This document shows positions 52,058-60,467 of a stretch of DNA of 64,000 bases, in pieces. The notes below the pieces were generated by a model, which saw nothing but the letters and a program-made list of their open reading frames with translations, was not told the DNA's origin and searched no databases. The DNA comes from AG-12 sp027319585. GTDB lineage: Bacteria > Chloroflexota > Dormibacteria > Aeolococcales > Bog-877. Where the stretch lies: contig DAHVMY010000003.1 of the NCBI GenBank assembly GCA_027319585.1, positions 1 to 64,000 on the forward strand, given 5' to 3'. The number at the start of each line of letters is the position of its first letter. Position 1 is the first letter of the stretch. The position numbers were made by a program, and so were the translations under genes.

Positions 52058-53568
52058 CTGGCCACCTCCTCCTCGAGGAGCAGCCCGCTGGTGAGAGCTG
52101 CCCCCATCAGCACTCCCGGGATCCCGGCGCCGGGGTGGGTGCCCGCGCCCACGTGATACAGCCCGCGAACTCGGCGGTCCCGATTGGGCTGCCTGAAGTA
52201 GGCGGACTGGAGCAGGGTCGGCTCCGGGCCGAAGGCGTTGCCCAGGTGCGCGCGCAGGCGGCTCTGGAAGTCCACGGGGCTCCAGCTCCGCTCCAGCACC
52301 AGCGACGAGCTGAGGCCGGAGAGGCCCAATCCCTGGTCTGACTCCATGGCCTCCAAGACCTGGCGCCGCACCTGGGTCTCGGCCCGGCTCCAGTCGAGGC
52401 CGGACTTCAGATTGGGCACTGGAAGAAGCACGCTGAGGGAGTCTCCTCCGGGCGGGGCCATCGCAGGCTCGGAGCGTGCGGGGGCGTGAAGGTACAGGCT
52501 GGGAGACCGCCCGAACCGGCCCAGCTTCGTGACATCGCGAATGAAGCCTGGGTAGTCGTCGCCCACCAGCAGGGTGTGGTGGGCGAGTTGGGGGAAGGCT
52601 CGGCTGGTTCCCAGATACAGCAGAAAGCAGCTCATGGTCGGTTCCGGACCGGAGTCGGCGCTCTCCCCCAAGAGCCGGCGGGTCTCCACCACGTCGGCGT
52701 TGCTGACCACGTAGTCGGCAGGGTGGACCACCCCGCCGCTGGTCCTCACCCCGCTCACGCGGTCATCCCGCTGCAGGATCTCCACGACCGGGTCGCCGAA
52801 CTCGAGGGTGGCGCCCGATCCCAGCAGGCGGACCAGAGCCTGCACCAGGGAATAGACACCCCCCTGCGCGTACCACACCCCCGAGTCGATCTGCAAGTAC
52901 GCGAGGGCAGCGTAGACGGCCGGCACCCGATAGGGGTCACCGCCGATGAAGAGGGGATGAAACGAGAATGCCTGGCGAACATGGGGCTCCTCGAAGTAGG
53001 TCTCCACGAAGTGCTCCACCGACCTGATCGCGCCCAATCTGGCCATCGTCGGCACCAGGCGCAGGAAGTCATGGACCCTCAGGAAGGGACGGGTGCCCGC
53101 TCCCAGGATCGCCTGCTCGTAGATCCGCCGGCTGTGGGCCAGGAAGGCCGGGTAGCGGCGGGCATCGCGAACGCTGAACCGCCCGATCTGATCGGTCATG
53201 CTCGCGAAATCGGCGGAGAAGTCGAAGTGTTCCGCCCGGGCTCGCCAGTGAATGCGGTAGAAGGGCTCGAGCCGCTGCAGGCGAAGCTGGTCCGCGGTGC
53301 TGGTGCCGGCCAAATCGAAGAGCTCATCCAGCAGCTGCGGCATGGTGATGAGCGATGGGCCGGTGTCGAAGGTGTGCCCGTGTTCGCGGATCTGGCCGGC
53401 CCGTCCGCCCGCGGTAGCAGCCGCCTCCACCACGGTCACCTCCGCTCCCGCCGCCAGCAGCCGCAGCGCGCACGCCAGCCCACCCAGGCCGCTCCCGATC
53501 ACCACCACCCTGGGCGCGCGCCTTCCGCTGCGCCTCTGCGCCGTGGGCTCCGCGAGCTGAGTGGTCAC
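52048..53568 (-). CDS. crtI: Phytoene desaturase
   Basis: A four-step desaturase turning phytoene to lycopene. The 506-aa product has the FAD motif VVVIGSGLGGLACALRLLAA, EAAATAGGRAGQIREHGHTF and DTGPSLITMPQLLDELFDLA. The C-terminal CrtI signature is RVRGLYHVGAGTHPGAGIPG, then VLMGAALTSGLL. The open frame continues far upstream, but GTG 53568 overlaps the stop of the elongase gene (GTGA) and gives the expected N-terminus. It sits directly between the elongase and crtB. Confidence 0.95.
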   Translation of the reverse strand: MTTQLAEPTAQRRSGRRAPRVVVIGSGLGGLACALRLLAAGAEVTVVEAAATAGGRAGQIREHGHTFDTGPSLITMPQLLDELFDLAGTSTADQLRLQRLEPFYRIHWRARAEHFDFSADFASMTDQIGRFSVRDARRYPAFLAHSRRIYEQAILGAGTRPFLRVHDFLRLVPTMARLGAIRSVEHFVETYFEEPHVRQAFSFHPLFIGGDPYRVPAVYAALAYLQIDSGVWYAQGGVYSLVQALVRLLGSGATLEFGDPVVEILQRDDRVSGVRTSGGVVHPADYVVSNADVVETRRLLGESADSGPEPTMSCFLLYLGTSRAFPQLAHHTLLVGDDYPGFIRDVTKLGRFGRSPSLYLHAPARSEPAMAPPGGDSLSVLLPVPNLKSGLDWSRAETQVRRQVLEAMESDQGLGLSGLSSSLVLERSWSPVDFQSRLRAHLGNAFGPEPTLLQSAYFRQPNRDRRVRGLYHVGAGTHPGAGIPGVLMGAALTSGLLLEEEVARWR

Positions 53569-55577
53569 GAGGTGGTTGCCCCCGCGGCTTCCCGCAGCCT
53601 GGAGGAACCTCCCCGGACCGGCACTCGTCCGCGAAGACCGTCGCCGACTGACTCCAGCTGAAACGCCAGGGTCAGCACCCAGGTGACCGGGTGCCAGCAG
53701 ATGCTGGAGAGTGGCTGGCGATCCCACCGCGCCCCCAGCAACCGCAGGCAGATGAGCGAGACGAGGGCGACCAAGGAGGCTGCGAGGGCGGCGCTGTCGC
53801 GGTAGAGCACGGCGAGGACCGGCAGGACCAGGGGAAGCAGCTGGGTGCAGATGACCGCTGCCGCCCCAGCCAGCGCCACCGCCAGGGAGTTGCCGACGCT
53901 GGGGTAATGGCTGCGGCGCCAGAAGCGGCGCACGTCCGCGGTGGAGGTGCCTCCTGCCACCTGCACCAGCTCGGTCCCATTGAGCACCAAGACCGGTCCC
54001 GCGGTGCTCGCGACCGCCCGGGCCAGAGCCTGGGCCGGCTGCTCCGACCCGGCGATGGCCTGATGGCGACCGCTCATCCGGTAGGCGGAGCGCGTCACCA
54101 CCAGGCAGGGCTCGAACGCCAGGGAAAGTCCGGCCCACCGCCCGCGCGCCCAGGTCTGGGCAAAGATGGGCGTCCAGCAGTGCCGGATCAGCGCGACCGC
54201 GGGCAGGAGCGCCCGCTGCGCGGTGCTGGCCATAGCCTGTCCCGGGAGCAGGGAGACCATCGCCGCCTGCCTTGTTCGCAGCGAGCTCACCGCCTCGGCC
54301 ATGGCCTGCGGAGCGAGAGTGGCTGGCGCCCCGACGAAGGCCAACAGCTCGCCCGTAGCCCGCTGGGCACCACGGTCCGCTGCCCAGCATCGGTCGGTCC
54401 ACCCCTCCGGAGTGGAGCCGGCCACGACCAGCACCCCGTCCGGTCCCAGAACCGAGGCCGCCTCCTCACGGCAGCCAGCGGTGGCCGCGGCGGTAACTAC
54501 GATGAGCTCCAGCCTTCCGGGGTAGGCCTGTCGCAGCAGGGAGGCACAGCAGCGGCCGACATCACCCGGAGGGCCGTCGGCGGTCATGATCACGCTGACT
54601 GCGGGCAGGGGCCCGAACGGCGGCTTGGCCCCTGCCCGCCGCAGGGCGAGCTGGTTGAGGATCAGCGTGCCCAGCGAGGCCAGGACTCCCAGTGCGGCGG
54701 CCCCGGCGAGCAGCTCCAGGATGCTGATGCGGTCCCATCCCCACGCCCGCAGGTAGAGCTGGGTTATGACGAAGCCGGCCAGAAGGTTCATCGCCATGAA
54801 GCCCCTCCAGGCGCGCCGGGCCTGCTGGGCGGGATCCTCACCGAGGCATGACCCGGCCAGCAGCACGTAGGGGAGCAGGGCGGCCGCGGCCACCAGCTCC
54901 AGGCCGCCGCCGACTCCCAGGATGACGATCGCCAGCGAGTAGGCGGTGGTGGCGAACAGGGCGGCGCCACGCTCGCCGATTGCGGTCGCGATCGATCCGA
55001 TGCCCGCCTGGCGGTCATAGCCCACGTCTTGGATCGCGCCCAGCGCCTGCGACGCCATCGCCCAGAGCGCGAAGGCTGCGAGCAGTCGCCAGGGGAACGC
55101 GTCCAGGCTCAGGCCCGCCACCAGCAGGCCGCATACCGCCGGCAGGACGAAGTGCGAAGCGCTGGTCACGGAGTCCAGCACGGGGATCACCTTGGTCCGG
55201 GCTGGCGGGACGGAGTAGGCGAGGGCGGCCACGACCGTGACCCCGAGCGCGATACCCACCGGGGGCCCGCCCAGGTAGGCGATGGCACCCAGCAACGGCA
55301 GGTTGGTGAGAGTGATCGAGGCTATCAGGAGGGGAGCGCCGCTGGGCGCCACCAACCCGCCTTCCAGCCCGCCCTTGCGGGGATTGAGCCGATCCGACTC
55401 ATAGTCGAACAGGTCGTTGACCCCATAGAGGAGCAGGTTGTAGGGACCCAGGAAGTAGAGGAAGCCCAGGATCAACGCCCAACTCGGGGTGAGCCTGAAC
55501 GCCAGCGCCGCCGCCAGGAACGGCAAAGCGGTGTTGATCCAGCTGGCCGGGCGGCTCGCGACCAAGAGCTGCTTCAC
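53565..55577 (-). CDS. UbiA-type lycopene elongase fused to a GT2-like domain
   Basis: A 670-aa fusion. Residues 1-290 are a UbiA prenyltransferase of the lycopene elongase/hydratase (CrtEb/LyeJ) type. Its first Asp motif is NDLFDYESDRLNPRKGG (Asn54, Asp55, Asp58, Asp62) and its second is IQDVGYDRQAGIGSIA (from ~182), with seven to nine helices. Residues ~325-560 follow a family 2 glycosyltransferase (AVSVIMTADGPPGDVGRCCA, GWTDRCWAADRGAQRATGEL), then C-terminal helices. Where GT2 enzymes have DAD, this reads LAFVGAPATL (412-421), so the metal-binding DXD is lost. The elongase should add C5 units to lycopene; the GT2 part may be inactive or binding-only. Confidence 0.85.
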   Translation of the reverse strand: MKQLLVASRPASWINTALPFLAAALAFRLTPSWALILGFLYFLGPYNLLLYGVNDLFDYESDRLNPRKGGLEGGLVAPSGAPLLIASITLTNLPLLGAIAYLGGPPVGIALGVTVVAALAYSVPPARTKVIPVLDSVTSASHFVLPAVCGLLVAGLSLDAFPWRLLAAFALWAMASQALGAIQDVGYDRQAGIGSIATAIGERGAALFATTAYSLAIVILGVGGGLELVAAAALLPYVLLAGSCLGEDPAQQARRAWRGFMAMNLLAGFVITQLYLRAWGWDRISILELLAGAAALGVLASLGTLILNQLALRRAGAKPPFGPLPAVSVIMTADGPPGDVGRCCASLLRQAYPGRLELIVVTAAATAGCREEAASVLGPDGVLVVAGSTPEGWTDRCWAADRGAQRATGELLAFVGAPATLAPQAMAEAVSSLRTRQAAMVSLLPGQAMASTAQRALLPAVALIRHCWTPIFAQTWARGRWAGLSLAFEPCLVVTRSAYRMSGRHQAIAGSEQPAQALARAVASTAGPVLVLNGTELVQVAGGTSTADVRRFWRRSHYPSVGNSLAVALAGAAAVICTQLLPLVLPVLAVLYRDSAALAASLVALVSLICLRLLGARWDRQPLSSICWHPVTWVLTLAFQLESVGDGLRGRVPVRGGSSRLREAAGATTS

Positions 55578-55586
55578 GGCCCCACC

Positions 55587-55859
55587 TCACCAGGAGTAGA
55601 CGGTGATCGCGGTCAGGTAGAGAGCCAGGCCGTAGAGGAGATCCTCGAGCGGCATCCGGACGATCCGGATGCCGCTGAGGAATTGGGGAGCGTAGGAGAA
55701 GACGCCGATCCAGGTGAGCCCCACGTCGGCTCCGATGGTGAGGGCGGCGAACACCCCCATCCCCACCCAGAGGGAGCGGTCGCGGAGAACGCCCCTCCAA
55801 GCGGCGAGACCGAGTGCCAGGACCAGAGCGATGGTCGCGGCCAGGGAGTACTCCCTCAT
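55587..55859 (-). CDS. crtYd: Lycopene cyclase subunit (CrtYd-type)
   Basis: A 90-aa, three-helix half-cyclase. ADVGLTWIGVFSYAPQFLSG and RIVRMPLEDLLYGLALYLTA carry the family PLED motif. With CrtYc it forms the heterodimeric cyclase of Gram-positive bacteria (CrtYcd, CrtYeYf, CrtYgYh). ATG 55859 overlaps the crtYc stop (ATGA). The ring type formed (beta, epsilon or gamma) cannot be told from sequence, and the true letters could be Ye/Yf or Yg/Yh. Confidence 0.88.
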   Translation of the reverse strand: MREYSLAATIALVLALGLAAWRGVLRDRSLWVGMGVFAALTIGADVGLTWIGVFSYAPQFLSGIRIVRMPLEDLLYGLALYLTAITVYSW

Positions 55860-56152
55860 GCGCCCAGGCGCCGGACGCCCTTCCAGATGGCGACCGAGAT
55901 GAGGGTCAGAAAGCCGAGCAGGATGGGCTCCTCCAGGGGGATGCCCGGAGGGAATATCACCGTGTTGAGCGCAGGATTGCTGTGGAACCAACCCAGCAGC
56001 GCCCCGGCGGCATCGAAGCCGAGAAAGAGCGGCACGGTGACCGCGATCGCCCGGAGCAGCCGCCGGCCGGCTACGCCAAGACCCAGGCGCCGGTCCAGCG
56101 TCAGCACGCCCGCCCAGCTCACCAGCAGGGCCAACAGGTACAGAAAGCGCAT
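55856..56152 (-). CDS. crtYc: Lycopene cyclase subunit (CrtYc-type)
   Basis: A 98-aa, three-helix partner of CrtYd: MRFLYLLALLVSWAGVLTLD, PLFLGFDAAGALLGWFHSNP, and FPPGIPLEEPILLGFLTL with the diagnostic PLEE. The start ATG 56152 follows GGAGG on the minus strand. First gene of the carotenoid operon, and translationally coupled to crtYd. On C50 substrates such heterodimers cyclise both ends after elongation. Confidence 0.88.
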   Translation of the reverse strand: MRFLYLLALLVSWAGVLTLDRRLGLGVAGRRLLRAIAVTVPLFLGFDAAGALLGWFHSNPALNTVIFPPGIPLEEPILLGFLTLISVAIWKGVRRLGA

Positions 56153-56552
56153 CAGGCACCCGCTGCCTCCATGCGAAGTGACCGGCCTTGCCAGCGTGCC
56201 TGCTCTCTCGGCCAACCGGCTCCAGGCCGCTCGATCGAGGTGCGGTTGAGCGCTGCCTCCGGCATCACGAATCTCCTCTCCTGCCCGCGGCGGACAGTCC
56301 TCAGGCTCTGTAGCTGGTACGCTCGGAGCGCTCGATTGGACCACCCGGCAGCGCAAGCCGTTGCGGGGTGGGCTCGTCCAGCCGGAATTAGCTTAGCAGA
56401 TAAGTGAGCTGGCGAGAGATATGGGTGGCATCCACCAAATTTCCGATCCGGAAGCCGGGTCCCAGGCGAGGCTGCCGATCAGGTCATGCGGAGCCGGGAG
56501 ACGACCCGGCCGGGGGCTGCCCCGATCGGGCCGCCTGCCGCAGTTGCGGATG
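56153..56552. other. Intergenic region between marR and crtYc
   Basis: 400 bases with no convincing gene. It holds the candidate crt promoter/operator and a possible long crt leader. No riboswitch or strong terminator recognised. Confidence 0.5.
56388..56412 (-). promoter_or_regulatory. Candidate crt promoter with a MarR-type operator
   Basis: AGCTTA (56390-56395), a 5-base spacer, then TAAGTG (56401-56406) forms an imperfect inverted repeat. Its minus-strand reading contains TAAGCT, a TANNNT -10 box for the crt operon. A MarR dimer here would block that promoter. Transcription from it would leave a leader of about 230 nt before crtYc. Tentative. Confidence 0.3.
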
Positions 56553-57062
56553 CTACTCCAGCTCGGAGTTGACAGGCGGAGCGCTGTCCAGGCTTCTCGT
56601 GTGGGCGGAGATGCGCGCCTCGATGTCCACCAGAAGCTGCCGCAGCAGCTCCAGCTCCTGGTCCGACCTGCCGCTCAACATCTCGGCGAGGGAGTCGTTG
56701 AGGTCTCCCAGGCTCCGCCGGGCGACCTCCCGGGCGCTCTCTGTGACCTCCACTCTGACCTTGCGCCGGTCATGCGGGTCCTCGGTGCGACGCAGGTGAC
56801 CTGAGCTCTCCAGGCGGTCGATGATGCCCGTCACCCCTCCGCTGGTGACCCTCAAATGCGCCCCCAGCTCGGTCGGGGTGACCGCGCCGCGCCGCGAGAC
56901 CAGGTTCAAGGTCCGGACCTCGGTGAGGGTCATGCCCAGGTGCCTGGACGTGGCGTCGCTGTGCTGCTGCATGCTGGTGTTCAGATCCCGGATCGCCCGT
57001 AGCACCGCGGCCACCTCGGCCTTGCGTGCCGGGCGCGCCGGTGACTTCATAATGGCCATCAC
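56553..57062 (-). CDS. MarR-family transcriptional regulator
   Basis: A 169-aa winged-helix dimeric regulator: SRHLGMTLTEVRTLNLVSRR, GAVTPTELGAHLRVTSGGVT, GIIDRLESSGHLRRTEDPHD and RRKVRVEVTESAREVARRSL (recognition helix, wing DRR, dimer helix). It lies just upstream of the carotenoid operon on the same strand and divergent from the glutaredoxin-thioredoxin reductase gene, so both are likely targets. The start GTG 57062 has TACACT 6 nt upstream; ATG 57050 is an alternative. Confidence 0.9.
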   Translation of the reverse strand: MMAIMKSPARPARKAEVAAVLRAIRDLNTSMQQHSDATSRHLGMTLTEVRTLNLVSRRGAVTPTELGAHLRVTSGGVTGIIDRLESSGHLRRTEDPHDRRKVRVEVTESAREVARRSLGDLNDSLAEMLSGRSDQELELLRQLLVDIEARISAHTRSLDSAPPVNSELE

Positions 57063-57068
57063 TGCGAC

Positions 57069-57074
57069 AGTGTA
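57069..57074 (-). promoter_or_regulatory. -10 box TACACT for leaderless marR mRNA
   Basis: On the minus strand TACACT ends 6 nt before GTG 57062; no Shine-Dalgarno between. Confidence 0.5.
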
Positions 57075-57133
57075 TGCGAGCCGGCAGCATACCCTGCGCG
57101 CCCGACTGCAACCGGCCCGGCGGGAGCGGCGAG

Positions 57134-58339
57134 ATGGCGATCACGGTTTACGGTGCGCCCTGGTGCCCTGACTGCCGGCGCAGCAAGGCCTTCCTGAACG
57201 CTCACGCGATCGATTTCGAGTGGGTGGACATCGACCAGGACCCGGCGGGGCTCGCCGCGGTCGAACGGCTGCAGGGTGGCGGCCGCACCATTCCCACGAT
57301 CGTGTTTGATGACGGCACCCACCTGCTGGAGCCCAGCGACGAGGAGCTGGCGCGCAAGCTGGCGATCAAGGTGGAGGCGGAGCGTCCCTTCTACGACCTG
57401 GTGGTGGTGGGGGGTGGTCCCGCTGGCCTGGCTGCCGCCATCTATGCCGCGCGGGAGGGGATCACAGTGCTGGTGGTGGACTCCGGCGGTCTCGGCGGCA
57501 ACGCCGGCGTGACCGAGCGCATCGACAACTACCCCGGCTTTCCCGAGGGCATCGGGGGAGCGGAGCTGATGAGCCGGTTCATCCAGCAGGCCAAGCGGTA
57601 CGAGGTCGAGCTGCTGGCCGGGGCCAGAGTGGCCACCATGGGTCCGGACGGGGCTGACGCGCGCCTGGAGTTGGCGACCGGCCAATCGCTCTCGGCCCAT
57701 GCGGTCCTCATCTGCTCCGGCTCCACCTACCGCCGCCTCGGGGTCCCCGGTGAGGAGAAGCTGATCGGGGCCGGGGTCCACTTCTGCGCGACCTGCGATG
57801 GCCCGTTCTACCGCGGTGCGGACGAGCTGCTGGTGGTCGGCGGGGGCAACGCCGGGGTCGAGGAGGGGATGTTCCTGACCCGGTTCGCCAAGCGGGTCAG
57901 GATCGTCCAGAACCAGCCGGAGCTGACCGCCTCCAAGCTGCTCCAGGACAAGGTGCGCGCGGACCGGCGGTTCGTGATCCACACCGACACTGAGATTCGC
58001 GAGCTGCGCGGGGACCAGCGGCTGCAGGAGGTGGTGGCCGTCAATTCCAAGACCGGCGAGGAGAGCCGGTGGCATCCCGCCGCCGCCTTCATCTTCATCG
58101 GCCTCGACCCCAACTCCGAGGTCGCGTCTGAACTCGTCGATCTGGACCCCTGGGGCTTCATCAGGACCAGCGACTCCTACGCCACCCGGAGCCCCTGGCT
58201 CTTCGCCGCCGGAGATGTGAGGGCCGGCTCCACCAAGCAACTGGCGTCGGCGGTGGGGGAGGGAGTGGCGGCGCTGCTCGCGATCCGCAGCTATCTGCAA
58301 CAGCACCACCATCTCCCCGCAATCGATCCCAACGCGTAG
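57134..58339 (+). CDS. Glutaredoxin-thioredoxin reductase fusion
   Basis: A 401-aa disulfide reductase with its own redoxin. Residues 1-75 are a glutaredoxin/mycoredoxin domain (TVYGAPWCPDCRRSKAF, Cys11 and Cys14; RTIPTIVFDDGTHL). Residues ~86-395 are a thioredoxin reductase: FAD site VVVGGGPAGLAAAIYAA, redox pair FCATCDGPF (Cys218, Cys221), NADPH site LLVVGGGNAGVEEGMFL and FAAGDVRAGSTKQLASAVGE. The fusion lets NADPH electrons reach the redoxin within one chain. ATG 57134 follows GGGAG. It is divergent from marR. Confidence 0.93.
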   Translation: MAITVYGAPWCPDCRRSKAFLNAHAIDFEWVDIDQDPAGLAAVERLQGGGRTIPTIVFDDGTHLLEPSDEELARKLAIKVEAERPFYDLVVVGGGPAGLAAAIYAAREGITVLVVDSGGLGGNAGVTERIDNYPGFPEGIGGAELMSRFIQQAKRYEVELLAGARVATMGPDGADARLELATGQSLSAHAVLICSGSTYRRLGVPGEEKLIGAGVHFCATCDGPFYRGADELLVVGGGNAGVEEGMFLTRFAKRVRIVQNQPELTASKLLQDKVRADRRFVIHTDTEIRELRGDQRLQEVVAVNSKTGEESRWHPAAAFIFIGLDPNSEVASELVDLDPWGFIRTSDSYATRSPWLFAAGDVRAGSTKQLASAVGEGVAALLAIRSYLQQHHHLPAIDPNA

Positions 58340-58426
58340 CTCCACTGGTCAAGGGCCGCCGCCAGGGGCTGTCACCGGGGCGGTCGGTTACCATGTGCCG
58401 GCGGGGAGCGATCAGGGAGACACAGG

Positions 58427-58975
58427 ATGCGCATAGCTGGCGAGATCGTCGGCCGCCGTGGGGCGGCCGTGATTTCACTGGCAGCGGTGGCGGCGGCGAT
58501 TCTGGCGGTGCACGGCTATTCGAGTCCTGGGGCGCTCTCCTTGCCGGGCGGCTCCGGTTCCGGGGCGGGACGGGCGGCAACGCTCAGCCCGACCACCAAG
58601 ACCACCCCTTCGCCATCGCCCCGGAGTACGAGCTCGGCCACTCCCCGGCCGAGTGGAACGGCAACCCCGGGCCCGCTCCTGTCGTCCACGGCCTACGCCT
58701 CGTACACCTACCAGCTCTATCCCGGCACTCCGAGCACCATGGCGCGCGCCGCGCTGGCCGGGTTCAGCTACACCGCCCGCCGCGCGGGAAGCTCGGTGGA
58801 CTTCACCCTCTACGTGTCCGGCGGCGGCCAGCCCCCGATCAAGAAGACCTATCCCGCCAGCGATCACATCTACTTCGTGGAGGCCAACCTGGGCGACGAC
58901 TCCGGCAGCGCCGAGTACAACTTCGGCGATGACGGGTTCATCGCCACCGATGCGACCGGACACGTGGTGCCCTGA
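58427..58975 (+). CDS. Secreted or lipid-anchored-like protein with a Ser/Thr/Pro linker
   Basis: A 182-aa product: an N-terminal hydrophobic segment (AAVISLAAVAAAILAVHGY) acts as signal or anchor, followed by a ~50-residue Ser/Thr/Pro/Gly linker. A C-terminal ~90-residue domain is rich in Tyr and Gly (TAYASYTYQLYPGTPSTMAR, GSSVDFTLYVSGGGQPPIKK, YFVEANLGDDSGSAEYNFGD). No catalytic motif and no Cys lipobox. Probably an extracytoplasmic protein of unknown role. The DoxX-like gene starts 2 nt after it. Confidence 0.7.
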   Translation: MRIAGEIVGRRGAAVISLAAVAAAILAVHGYSSPGALSLPGGSGSGAGRAATLSPTTKTTPSPSPRSTSSATPRPSGTATPGPLLSSTAYASYTYQLYPGTPSTMARAALAGFSYTARRAGSSVDFTLYVSGGGQPPIKKTYPASDHIYFVEANLGDDSGSAEYNFGDDGFIATDATGHVVP

Positions 58976-58977
58976 GC

Positions 58978-59466
58978 ATGGCCAGAAGGAACCGCCTCAA
59001 TCGGGCATCGGCCCGCGCCGTCGGCAGCCCTCAGGTGGCGGCGCCGTCCACCCAGCTCGCGACCGCCGGCCCCTCCCCTGATCGGGGCAGCTGGAGTGCC
59101 CAGGCCTGGGCACCCACCGGAGCTCGGGTCGCCCTCGGGCTGGTGCTCCTGTGGTTCGGGGTTCACGAGCTGATCCAGCCCAGCCTGTGGACCGGCTACG
59201 TCCCCCTGATCCCGGCCACCTCCAACCTGGCGATCGGGCTGGTCCTGTTGCATGGCTGGATGCTGAGCGTCCTGGGGGTCGCCCTGGTGGTGGGGGTGGC
59301 CGCGCGGGCGGCGGCCGCGGTGAGCGCGCTGCTGCTCGCCGAGATTGTGCTCTCGCTGACCTTCACCGGGGGGGTCTCCGACATCGTGGCCAGGGACTTC
59401 GGAGTCTTGGGACTGGCGCTGGCCGTGTTCGCGACGGCGGAGCAGGGGTGGAGGCTCAGGGACTGA
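58978..59466 (+). CDS. DoxX-like small membrane protein
   Basis: A 162-aa product with a polar N-terminal 45 residues and then four helices: ARVALGLVLLWFGVHELIQP, LAIGLVLLHGWMLSVLGVAL, RAAAAVSALLLAEIVLSLTF and VLGLALAVFATAEQGWRLRD. The first-helix LGLVLLWFGVHELIQP and the final DFGVLGLALAVF are DoxX-like. DoxX proteins are quinone- or thiosulfate-linked, or of unknown function. Co-transcribed with the secreted protein before it. Confidence 0.72.
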   Translation: MARRNRLNRASARAVGSPQVAAPSTQLATAGPSPDRGSWSAQAWAPTGARVALGLVLLWFGVHELIQPSLWTGYVPLIPATSNLAIGLVLLHGWMLSVLGVALVVGVAARAAAAVSALLLAEIVLSLTFTGGVSDIVARDFGVLGLALAVFATAEQGWRLRD

Positions 59467-59515
59467 GCCGGGCCTTTGGGGAGTGGGCCTCCCGGCTCTG
59501 AGGTCCCGGCCCCGC

Positions 59516-60292
59516 TCAGCGCCTCCAGTCGGGCCGCCGGCGCTCTCTGAAGGCGGCCATCCCCTCGGCGCCCTCGGGGCTGGAGAAGAGCCGCCGGGAG
59601 AGCTCCACCATCGCCTGGTATGCCGCTTCCTCATCCAGGGCCGGGACCTCCCGGACCAACCGCCGGATCTCCCGCTGGGCGGATGGTGCTCCGCCGGCCA
59701 ATTCATGGACCAGCATCCCGGTCCGTTCCGCTACCTCCTCGGGATCCACCACGTGGTTCACGAGCCCCGCGGCCGATGCCTCGACAGCATCGAAGGTACG
59801 CCCGGTCAGGAAGAGCTCCAGGGCACGGCTCAGCGGCATCTTGGCCAGCACGGGGACCGCGATGACCGCCGGGGCGACCCCGACCTTCACCTCGCTGAAC
59901 GCAAAGGTGGCGGCGCTCGTCGCGACCACGATGTCACTCTCAGCCACCAGGCCCATGCCGCCGCCGCGCACCGCTCCCCTGACCTCCGCGATAACGGGCT
60001 GCGGCAGCGCGCGGATGAGCCTTAGGACCGGCACCAGCGCGCCCGCGCCCGGACTGGCCCCCCGCTCTCGCCGCGCCTCCAGCTGCTCCTTGAGGTCGGC
60101 GCCGGAGCAGAACACTGACCCGGTATGGCCCAGGATGACGACCCGGACCGCGCTGGCCTTCGCCGCGGCGGTCAACGCAGCGGTGAGCTGATCAAGCAGC
60201 GCCTCGGAGAGCGCATTGCGGTTGGCCGGCGAGTCCAGCTGGATCCGCCGGGCCGGACCCTCATCCTGGACCGAGACTAGCTCTTCGGGCAA
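59516..60292 (-). CDS. Enoyl-CoA hydratase/isomerase family protein
   Basis: A 258-aa crotonase. Oxyanion-hole segments are VFCSGADLKEQLEARRERG and AEVRGAVRGGGMGLVAESDI. The active-site helix is TFAFSEVKVGVAPAVIAVPV, and the trimerisation end is AFRERRRPDW. The SEVKVGVAPA block resembles methylglutaconyl-CoA hydratase-like members more than the classic ECH ExxxGxxP, so the substrate is unclear. TTG 60292 follows ACAGGAG. Confidence 0.9.
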   Translation of the reverse strand: MPEELVSVQDEGPARRIQLDSPANRNALSEALLDQLTAALTAAAKASAVRVVILGHTGSVFCSGADLKEQLEARRERGASPGAGALVPVLRLIRALPQPVIAEVRGAVRGGGMGLVAESDIVVATSAATFAFSEVKVGVAPAVIAVPVLAKMPLSRALELFLTGRTFDAVEASAAGLVNHVVDPEEVAERTGMLVHELAGGAPSAQREIRRLVREVPALDEEAAYQAMVELSRRLFSSPEGAEGMAAFRERRRPDWRR

Positions 60293-60467
60293 GTGCGACT
60301 CCTGTGACTGCGAGGGTGGACAGGCTGCTCAAATGGTAGGGAAGTCGACGCGGCTCAACCGCCAGGTGAACCTCCGCTGCCGCTGAACCGTGATCGGCGC
60401 GCTCATTCAAAGTCCGAGTGGCCGGTGGGCTCCGGCCGGCCCCCGGGCCCTGCGGACCCGCGATCGC
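60293..60467. other. Spacer between the crotonase and HelY genes
   Basis: Short GC-rich spacer; no gene or RNA recognised. Confidence 0.45.

Noticed and set aside
53569..54402. N-terminal 278-residue extension of the crtI frame
   Set aside because: Overlaps the elongase fusion in another frame; the conserved CrtI start and GTGA coupling at 53568 are decisive.
53691..54851. 386-aa plus-strand frame in the carotenoid operon
   Set aside because: Antisense shadow of the elongase-GT fusion, Gly/Arg/Gln-rich.
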